Below are positions 54,546 through 64,000 of a stretch of 64,000 bases of DNA, one piece after another. Location of the stretch: positions 21,534,867-21,598,866 of the forward strand of contig NC_092525.1 in NCBI RefSeq assembly GCF_037038585.1. Reading direction: 5' to 3'. Each line of letters opens with the position of its first letter. The first letter of the stretch is position 1. The position numbers and the translations under genes are program-made. This stretch comes from Patagioenas fasciata (taxonomy: Eukaryota; Chordata; Aves; Columbiformes; Columbidae). The notes under the pieces are model-generated. The model was not told where the DNA came from. It did no database searches and was given only the letters and a program-made list of their open reading frames with translations.

Positions 54546-57500
54546 CAACAGCCTATAATAGAGATCATTAGTGGAAAATACCAAAAGCTGCAAACTGCTG
54601 CGTACAGTAGAGAGCAGGAGAGGTTGAAAACACTAACTGTGGCTTGCAACTCTGGAAAGGCTGGGAATTTCCTTAAATAAAAATCCCCAGGTGATCCAAG
54701 CATCAAGTTTGATCATTGGTTTGAGTACCAAAACCAAATACCTTGTGTTATTTGTGTACTTGGACAATCAGAGAATGGGTGACAAACTGGTGCCCACCAA
54801 CCCCTGAGTAGAGGGGCTGAGGAATACTCACGGGGATCCTGTGCATGCTGTTTGAACTCAGAGGTGTTTAGAGCAACCACATTTCCATACAGTGAACAAG
54901 AGAAGGTGCTTTTTTGTTTTGTTTTTCCCCTTCTTTTTCCTTTCTTCCCCTCTCTCTTTTAATCACTGAACCCAATGGCTCCTCTGAGTTATGAGGGATT
55001 TTTACAGCAGAGTTGCATGGTGGAGAGAGCTGGTTTTCATTGTGCAGTCCAGGATATCAGTTTTAACCCAGAGGCAGTGATGTTATTTAACAGGTGCCTT
55101 AAAGGCATAGTGCTTATTTAATCATCGTCTCCATATCAACATTATGTAAATTGAAATTGCTTAGGTACGCAATTAATTGTGAATGCTTTAGCCATTTTTA
55201 AAGGCATAAGACAATACCTGAAGTTCCATTTTAAGAATATCCAGGTCAAAGGACACACATGTTTTTATTTTCTTATTTGAGGTATAATGTGTTCAAGGCA
55301 GATTTATGGCACAACCTTTGTTTATTGACTTGTACTTTTCCACATGAAACTAATGGAACATGACAGATGATATTTATGAGGCATGTGTTCCTGATTAAAT
55401 CATGTTAGACATTAAAACCTGATAAAAGAATGTATTTTAAAGGGTGGATTAATAGAAAAGGAGGCAGCATTGATTGGGGAGTTTACACGGAACAAGACAC
55501 ACTGGTCTTAGACTGAGTATTTATAGGTGAGATATGTAGTTATAAAACTCTAAAAACTGAACAGAAAAGATTAATAAGCTTTTGCTTTTTGGAAAGTTTG
55601 AGTTTTGTTTTTCTCCCTTTGTGAGCCACTGTCCACCTCGTATTTCTGGTTTTTCAAGCGAATTTATTCAGTTCTACTTAAGAACTTGTGACCCTTAATG
55701 GCCTACTGCTTTTACTGTTGGTGGTACCTGCATTCTCTATGCTTCAGGATTCCCAGTCAGCAGATCTGTCCAAGCAGCTTTTGACACTGCTAAAAACTGC
55801 TCTATAAACATAGTCTACGTTCTGCTTTATGTGGGTGCAAATTGGGTAAATCGGTAAATCAACAAGAGTGAGCTGGAGCTGCTGCTCCCCACCTTGATAT
55901 CTGGGTCTTCGCATAGAGTTCTTAGCAATAGGTTAGTAGGGAATCACCCTATGTAATATTTTGCATGTCAGGTTAAGAGTGTCTTCTAAGTATTTCCTGT
56001 GGAGAGCAATTATAGGACTTTGATAAACACAAGAAGCTGGAAGAGTTAGAATTTGTTTTATTGTCTTAATGTTAAGTCTAAAAGGAAATCAGATACCTGA
56101 ATTCTGCTTTCAGTTACACAGGTGCAAACCTGCAATATTTCTGCTGATTTCAGTTACATTGGTGTAGCTAAGTGGTGCAGCATTTTTACTCCTGAATTTT
56201 AGCATTCTGTGGCTGAATTTGTGGTAGCCTGGATCTTCTTCAACTATGCATCTTCTCTAGAACAGACAAATCGTTGCATGAGAAGATGGCCTTGCGTTTG
56301 TAAGCTAGTTTATATTGCGTTTTACCTAATATCAGCTTAGATTTTTAGAAGTACTGTTCACTGTAAGAAAATGTTAAGTACACTTTTTATAACAACAAAG
56401 TAAAATTACGTATTGTTGTGCAATATTCACCTCCTTCCTATGACCTCTTCATTGTAACTGAAAGACTTCTGCCAAATTAGTAGTCATTTACTTTTAATCT
56501 AAAAGCAATATATTTTCTGGATGAGATACAGTAAAAAAAAAAAAAGTTAAAATTACAGGTTTCAAATATTTATCTGATAAAATGCTTCAATATCTTCTAC
56601 AGGGATGGAATGCAAATTATAGGCACATTTATAATTTGTTTTTATTTGGACTTCTCAGGACAGATAACTGATATTTATAAAATAAGAAAGCTATATAAAA
56701 GAAATACAGCTTTCTGTGAATAGAATTGTTTCCATAAAGTGTTGTGTGATTCAATTTGAGGTAAAACAAGACTTTCCACCCAGTATCATCAGAATGAGTT
56801 GTATTTGAAAATCTGATAGCTAAAGTACATCCCTGCTTTCCAACAAATCCAGTGGAAATGATCATTTTTTTTTTCCTTTTTACAGATCGCTCACCGAAAC
56901 ATTCCTCTCTACCTGAGATTTTAAAATAAGCCTTCTCTGACTTTAGAAAGTGAAAATCTTCATGATGCAGATGTTTCCTTGTAGAGATTTCAGCCCTCCA
57001 TCCCCAAGCATACGGCATAAGCCAAACCAACAGATGGTAGAGAATAAAAAGAAGATAATAAAAAAATAACACTGGAAGTAATTTAAGATTGTTATATTAA
57101 CATTTTGCCTCCTAAAGGATTTAGCATAATTTTAAAAGGCTTCCAAGATGGATTGAATAATAGATCAGAGGCTTAAAAAAAAGTGTATTGAGATTGAAAA
57201 GAATGGGAATGATTTTGTTGTGAACGGATACAGATCAGAGAGGCACAGTGTTTGTGCAAAAAATACGGGGAGGGGGGTAGAAAATGAATAGTATTGAAGA
57301 TGATGCAACTTAGGCCCTCAGTCATACATAAAATGGAAAAAATTATCACTTTTAGTAAGGTGGTATCTTCAAATGAGTAACTGGATGCTGAACGGGAAGG
57401 GCAGGTAGAAAAATATTTGTTGCATTTTGGTTTATACAAGTGATGGTACCCCTAAGGTACCTTCATAAGGGCATTGCAACCCTATGCCCTCCTAACTGGG

Positions 57501-58152
57501 TTGTTGGGTTCTCCTGGAAAAATAGCACTTTTAATCACCAGTGAAAATGGCTGGTGATGATGGTCAGCACTCAATAGGTGACAGACAACCTCTTTCCCCA
57601 GCCAGGATCAAGTCTTCCTACAGCATTTCTGGTAGAACTTTGCCGAGTCTGTTCTTACATGCTGCCAAGAACAGAGATTCTCTGCTCCCCCATCATAATG
57701 CTTAGCTGTCTTTCACAGCTGTCTCCTTGATGTTTAAACTCAGTGTCGCTTGCTAAGCTTGACTTCTGTCAGCAAAATTCATTTGGAGCTTTATGTAGTA
57801 GCGCTAGCAATAGGACAGGAACTGGATCTGGAAATCATCTTCTTGATTTAGATTTTTCTAAGTCTGTATGAGTTGAGGGACACATGAATTCCTTTAGCTC
57901 CAACAGATACTGCTTCCCTTGGAAAATCAGTCATGCTATTAGTGATTTTCTGTCTCAGAATTGTCCTTGGAGTCAAAGTGTTGGTACCAGGCTGCCAGGG
58001 AGGAAGCCCTGCAGTTACAACTTTACTCACAATGTGGCTTCGTACTGGAAAGGTTTTTCACTGGCTCCAACAGTTTCTCTACTTCCTTTGCTCTGTCCTG
58101 CCATGCTTTCTGAGAGTGGTTGTTCCTCTTCAGTGTGTTGCTTTTTCTTTGT

Positions 58153-58176
58153 GTGGTTTGGTTTGGTTTGGTTTGC
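58153..58176. repeat. (GGTTT)n simple repeat
   Basis: Four GGTTT units in a row, then a T run. Confidence 0.85.
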
Positions 58177-60205
58177 TTTTTTTAGCTTACTGCTGGTTTT
58201 TGTTTCTGCATCTCCTTGCTGTGAAGGATGCAGACTAATGGTGGCGGGACATTACTGAAGGAAGCTAAACAGGCTGAGCAGGAGGACTTCAGGAGATGAC
58301 TGTAACAGCTAAATTGCACATAAGGATCTCCCTGGGTGCTGCTTGGGAAGCAAGGATGACCTACTGACCATGGTGTTGGGTCATAGTAAAAAGAAGACAA
58401 CTCCAAGGAACCCCAGCTGGTATGCAGAGAGAGACAGTTTTGGGAAGCACTGTCTCCACGGGCTAATTGAGCACTAGGTGTCACTGAGGTGAAGTCCATG
58501 TCTGACATGTACCACTGTCTTTTGTGGTGCATTCTAGATGGTACCGAACAGCTGTATTTAAGTCCTTATTGTCAAGCATGTTCAAAGCACTATGTTAGGT
58601 AACTATACATATAGCATGAGCATTATCCCAGCTCTCTGCACTGCTGGGAGGCAGCAGTGCCCCATTTCCCACCTTTAGAGCTTACAGGATCAAAGAGAAG
58701 AAGGGAAGCAAATCAAATCCAAAGGTTGTAAGAAGTTTGTGTTTAATCTGCATTTCTAATATAAACAGAAAGAAAAATGCATATCAGCGAGTACTGATTA
58801 ATTATACCCCTGTGCTGGTGGCTAAGAATGGAGAACATAATGCCATATAGAGTATATACAACATGGTATTTTTATGAATCACCCAGGGAAGGCATCCAAG
58901 CTCTTTCAGTAGGTTGGTAAAGGATTTGGCTAATTTTCAGATTTTTAAGCCATCTGGAAAAATTTAGCCAAAATTACCTGCCTCACAGTCCCAATATAAA
59001 TAATTTTCCTACTTATACAATTGTTCCTCATTAAGCTAAACAGGTTAGGGGTGATTAAACTGTGATGATATAATTCAGGCTTTTATAGAGCATTTTGTAG
59101 ATACAGTTTTGATGGTGAAAGTGATAGCAGTATGAGCCCCAATTGAGAAGAACAGAAAAAATAGTTTAATGGAGTGGAATAAGCACTCCATGAAACAGAA
59201 ACAGTTAAACAGAAGGAACTCTCTTCAGCTCTGTGCTGTTTAAGACATTGTCCTTTCTGACAAATGTTTTATCTAAATAGTTCAGTATGCACTGTAGTAC
59301 ATACGTTTATATACTTACATATTAATATATACTAAATATATATAATGTATAATATAAATAACCTCTTTCGTGAATCAAAGATACTGACGTGTCCTATATG
59401 TTACTGCATCACTTACAATTTTGAAAAGCAGTGGTAAATAATTCTCTCTTAAAAAGCAGCTTCATTTTATTTATCTCTTCTCTGCATTCATAAACAAACT
59501 CTTGTAACTGAGAAGCAAAGGGTAAAAGAAGACAAAAAGTAAATATTGTTATTTTTTCAGTTTTAAGTGAAAAGAAGTTTATGAACCTGATGCTGTGTAA
59601 ATGGAGACTTGGCTCATCATTACAATCTTGAACTAGTTGGGCAGCTTCTCTGTGCCTTGGGCTTGCTGCTTGCAGAATGAGGCTATTGATACTTCTCTGC
59701 TTAGTGACTGAGGGGAGAATATGTGGTCCAAGAGCACTCTATGTAAGTAAATATTGTAACCCAGAAATCCTTAGAGCTCCACTTTTGAGAAGACTGGTAA
59801 AAAGTTGAGTTTCACTTAATGTGGAACTGATGAAGCTATTGAATGGAGTAGCCTGTCAGTAAAACCAAAACAATGTGCAGGGAGAAACTTCTGGTGCCCA
59901 TTTCTGTTCATGCCAACCACTACCCCTCTTTCTTTTATTTTTTTTTTAATAAACTTTGTTATTCTTCTTTGGAATGAGGATTTTGAATGCTAAGAATTAC
60001 TCAGGGCGCATAAAATGCAGGGCTTGAGACTACAAGAACTAGTATTTCCAGGACAAACATCATGATTGAAGATCGCAAGGGGGAGAGGCACATGTCATTG
60101 TAAAATACTAAGGAGTCTTACTGGATGGAAGAGTTCTCTGAAGCAAAGCTAAGCTGGTTAACACAACACACACTCATTTCAGGCATATAGTGCCAACACT
60201 GAAAG

Positions 60206-60228
60206 ACTTTTTTTTTTTTTTTTTTTTA
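60206..60228. repeat. Poly(T) tract
   Basis: More than 20 T in a row in the GLIS1 intron; a similar run lies at about 60477-60495. Confidence 0.8.
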
Positions 60229-60817
60229 AATTAAGTTGCTGCCTTAGGATCTGTATCCTAATGCAGTTCCTCTGAAATGGGAAGACAGACTCTCCTCAGT
60301 GCTGTTTATGCTGTTATAACTGTGCTTTTTCACATACTGAAGCAACGGTCATACATTGGGTTAAAAAAAGAAACAGAACTGAGCCCTTTTTTTCCCATCT
60401 TATTTTAAAGTGGAATGATGATCTTTTTTACAGTATTGGGGAAATAACACTTATTTTGTTATAATTGATGTGTGATTTTTTTTTTTTTTTTTTTTAAATG
60501 GGTGATGCAATGAGCAGCTTCTGTGGATCTTCATGATGCAGGTTCTGTAACAACGTCAGGATTACATTATGTAGGTGATCTGCAACCCAGGTGGCATAAG
60601 AGGGACATTTCTCATTGAAATGTCTGTTCCTGGTGGGGACAGTAATTGAGATCAGGTATGCCTCCTGCCTAGGACAAATAGCTGCAGGTCCAAGGATGGA
60701 CAGGCCACAGTGGCTGCTCGAAGAACCCTGAAGAAGCCCTGTGGTGGAAGCAGAATCCCCAGCTCTTCAGGTTCAACCTGGTGTCAGTTTATGAGCTAAG
60801 TCTCAGAGCTTAGAAAA

Positions 60818-60916
60818 GAAAAACAAACAAACAACAGTAAAACCAAACCAACAAACACAAAACCCCCAACCAAACAACAACAAAAACCAAACACAAAACA
60901 AAAGAAAAACACATCA
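60818..60916. repeat. CAAA/CCAAA-rich low-complexity sequence
   Basis: About 100 bases almost devoid of T, made of ACAAACAA, CCAAACCAAC and ACAACAACAA units on the plus strand. Confidence 0.85.
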
Positions 60917-61250
60917 TAAACCCCAAACTTGTTTGAATTTGAGGGTTTCTCATCTGCTTTTAGTCCAGCAGACAGATGCTTTCCCCCATGTTACCTTTTT
61001 AGTCCTACTTTGATTTCACTGCAAGGTACAAATTCCTTGTCTTGCTTGAGATCCCTGTGCAAGACTTCCTGATGTGATGGTTGCATTTCCACTGCATGTT
61101 TTTGTGGTTTCCCTTTTGTTCTCTGTACATTGTCCAGTTCTTTCACACAAGTACAATCTTGCGAATGCTTATAAATTACTTTGTAGACTTGAGAAGCTGC
61201 TGTTTTACTCACAGAGCCATCTGATACCCATATGTAACTACCATCCAGAC

Positions 61251-61253
<3 letters not shown>

Positions 61254-61282
<29 letters not shown>
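61254..61282. repeat. Poly(A) tract, 29 A
   Basis: Longest homopolymer in the window. Just right of it, TAGCACCTAGCACTGAAAG resembles an old interspersed repeat, but no intact element can be delimited. Confidence 0.85.
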
Positions 61283-61283
<1 letters not shown>

Positions 61284-64000
61284 CAGAAGAAGGGGCTGCA
61301 TCTGTTCATATAGCACCTAGCACTGAAAGACTGATCTTGACCAGACCATCTACAGCTTCCATAATAGTAGATTAAGTCGAGTCCCAGATTATGTTGAAGC
61401 TGCAGTTTTGGGATTGTTTCTTCAATTCTACATTGGTTATTTAGGGTCTGATATTTAGAAATCAGACTCTGATATTTTAATACTCATGTCTAAATGCTTA
61501 CTGAATCCTCCCTTGCTTCTAACGTAATCCCTTTCTTGTCTGCTGTTAGTACTTCTTTGTTACAGTGAGCTGGGAAGTTATTTGCATTTGGAAGGGAATA
61601 AATAAAAATGAACTAACATTAAGGTGCGGTTGCAAAATGTTGTATGCCCTTTTAATGCTTGGTGTCTGCTTCATTTGGAGCTTTTGCTGGGCTAAACGTA
61701 ACATGAATTTGTCTGTGGTGTGTCATAGACTTATCAAAGCCAAATTGCTCGTTAAAACAATGCTGAATTGGAACCATAATGCAGTAAACTAACATATAAA
61801 TGAAAAGTTAGCAGAAAGGTAACTTGATATATGAAACCATAAAAGAGATTTCAGAATTAATGAGGGAGACAATATTTCTCCTGTAGAGACTTTTAAGATT
61901 TGGTTGAAACAATGTAACAGCAACGCATTATTTATTTTTCATGTTGCCTTATTCTTAGGCCCATGGGACCAGACAGGAAGGAATTAGAGAGCCCTATATT
62001 ACAATTTAATTGCTTGAAGGAAAAATATTATTTTTTATTGTTAACCATTAGCTGCTTCTAGTTTTATTAACGTCATAACATCCATACTGTAGCACCAATG
62101 TTTGCAGCATGCAGTCAGGGCTAAGAAAATAGTTCAATCACTATAAACTCCACTTTGTAGGGGAAGAAAGAAAAATAAAAGATGGAGCATTGGGACTATC
62201 CCAGTGGCTGGTCAGGTGTTACACATCTAAGAGCTGCATTTTCTTCCATTTAGAGCAGAGCTGTGCAGAACTAGTCCTGATCTTTAACTGAAGAAGTGTT
62301 TACATATTACACTCTCTGTTTTCATTGAGTTGAGCCATTGAGAGCGGCTCATGCTCCTTGTATTTTTCTTTTCTTCCCTTTCTTGCTTTTTTTAATGACT
62401 TTTAATGCCCGAAGACATCTCTGTTTAATGGAGGGGTATATTTTTAGGCAGGTTTTGTTTTTTGTAATGGGGATAGGAGACAATTAAAGTCTCCTGCTTT
62501 TATAACTGTTGTCCATTTTTGCAAAATAAAAATTCTCATGTGCCAGCTACACTGTGATGACTGTCTCCTACTGTGCTCTTGGCCTGTGGCAAAGAGGAGA
62601 GAATGTGACTTAGTTTGTCTCACCATTGAAAAAATATTTTGAGATTAATGATCTCACACCTACTTCAGCCTAAAAATGTTTACTCCATGAATAGACAGAA
62701 TGGTTCAGCTCTTAAGCTGTGGTGACTTGACCCCATGGACAGACAAGCAAGGGTGAGATGTCTAATGCACAAAGCAGTGTGGCAATGGCAGTACAGGAGT
62801 CCAGTCTTCCATGTGTCCACATGGAAGGTCTGACAGGTCGTTACAGTAATCCACTGCCTTTTGACGTAGACTTGGAACTTTTGCTTTCCCTCATAGAAGC
62901 AGGAGAACAGATTTCTTTGTATGAATCTTTCAATCCCTTGATCCCTTGCTTAGGCTCCCAACAGCAACATTGACTTTGCATGATGCAGAGGACTGGGTCA
63001 TTTCACAGAGGTCACCAGCTAGGAAGGGACCATAGTATTTCACCAACTGATTCCTCTTAAAGGTCAGCTTTGTCTCTGAGATAGGTTTAGTTTTTCTGGT
63101 GACGGAAGTGTTCTGCCGTGTAAAAATTCAGAAAATGGTTATCTTTCTTTTCTATCACTGTTAAATTTGCCCCCATTGAGAAGTATTTTTAACATCTGTG
63201 GTTAAACCACAATGTGAATGGAGTTGCCTTGATTACTGAGATGATGGAGCTGTTGCAGCCTGATGACTGTTGATACTACCGGCAGCTGGCTTGGATTCCA
63301 TTTTAACCCACAGAAATCTTCCGATCCAAGAGTATCTTGTATGTACTCAAATACAAATCATTCCCTTGTTATTACCCATCAACAAGATGGAGACCATCTC
63401 AGGAGGTTTCGGTGCACTGTATATCTCCAGGTCAGTTGTGATAAGCCGCTTCCTACTGCTCCAGCAGAGAAACAGGGCTGTAGCATTTAATGTCTCTTCA
63501 AGTTGGGTTTTGTGGGCTTTGGCTCGTGTTGGCAGCTCATTGCATGTATGCAGGTCTCGCAAAAGCCTTGAAAATTTATGCTAGGTATTTCTGTGTGTTA
63601 TATACGTGGCTATATATAAAACTCTCAGGGTTTCACTTCTCCTTAAAACAGCTTTTTGGAAGCCCTGTGAGTTAACTCTTAAGTTGTTTAGGAAACATGA
63701 TCTGTCTGATCCTGTGAAGCATAGTTGAAATTTGAAATATATTGTGGACATTGTGACTGACTCTAGACTGTGTTTTTTCGAAGATAGAGTTAACCTATTG
63801 ATACTAGGACCAGCTCTGGTTTTCTGTGCTCTTGCAAGCATTCAGTGGGGAAGGTGTACTACTTCTGGTGAACACTTCCATTGTTTGCCATTGACTCTGG
63901 GCAGTAACTTTGGCCTTACTGGGAAAGATTCCCATTCTTTGATGCTCTGATTCTTCAGCCAACTTCATTCTGTTCAATATAATTTTTAATCAAGTTTTCC

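Larger units (their letters stand above)
37347..64000 (+). other. GLIS1: Probable GLIS1 intron 1 (extends past the window)
   Basis: 26.6 kb with no recognisable coding exon on either strand. All open frames are short (longest 147 codons, minus 56629-57072) and unlike known proteins. Contents seen: two palindromic repeats (38774, 52521), weak CR1 remnants, poly(A)/poly(T) runs, CAAA-rich and TTTGG simple repeats, and two stretches that could be regulatory (43890-44120 and 55080-55440). Confidence 0.6.

Noticed and set aside
56629-57072. Minus-strand open frame of 147 codons in the GLIS1 intron
   Set aside because: AT-rich, Phe/Tyr/Lys-heavy, no homology and no splice-site or CpG support.
61254-61282. 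Poly(A) tail of a processed pseudogene
   Set aside because: Sequence to its left shows no intronless gene copy and no recognisable target-site duplication.
62758-62973. Possible GLIS1 exon 2 (71-codon plus-strand frame)
   Set aside because: No similarity to GLIS1 and no convincing acceptor and donor pair in the required phase.

Overview
The window looks like nuclear DNA from a bird. It has spliced genes with GT-AG introns, CpG-island promoters and long AT-rich introns. Copies of the 3' end of CR1 retrotransposons (for example 3205-3655 and 9768-9836) are of the kind that dominates bird genomes, and the deiodinase exon reads like the chicken protein. I found no prokaryotic, CRISPR or viral gene content. 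The species was not determined.

The gene order matches the block at human 1p32.3 (DIO1, YIPF1, NDC1, GLIS1). From left to right: (1) 1-1540, minus strand, the 5' end of DIO1 (type 1 iodothyronine deiodinase). Only coding exon 1 and part of intron 1 are present; the selenocysteine exon lies beyond the left edge. (2) A head-to-head gap with a CpG-rich promoter at about 2210-2650. (3) 2621-8485, plus strand, YIPF1, nine coding exons, about 318 residues, followed by a poly(A) signal at 8684. (4) 9145-25836, plus strand, NDC1 (transmembrane nucleoporin), 18 coding exons, 673 residues, complete. Its promoter begins only a few hundred bases after the YIPF1 poly(A) signal. (5) About 26.3-36.0 kb, intergenic, with no gene I can support. 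(6) A large CpG island at about 36.0-37.1 kb and one coding exon (36995-37346, plus), most likely the first coding exon of GLIS1. (7) 37347-64000, which appears to be GLIS1 intron 1: no further exon recognised, but old palindromic repeats, simple repeats and two stretches that could be conserved regulatory DNA.

The genes are neighbours by conserved synteny and do not form a pathway. DIO1 activates thyroid hormone in the ER or plasma membrane, YIPF1 is a Golgi membrane protein, NDC1 anchors nuclear pore complexes, and GLIS1 is a Kruppel-like zinc-finger transcription factor. Exon boundaries were set by translating between consensus splice sites and requiring the phases to join. Every YIPF1 and NDC1 junction closes in frame, and both proteins align along almost their whole length with my recollection of the human proteins. 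I did not find a previously undescribed system. The best leads are hairpin-forming inverted repeats in introns, a possible upstream ORF overlapping the GLIS1 start, and a YIPF1 C-terminal tail unlike the mammalian one.
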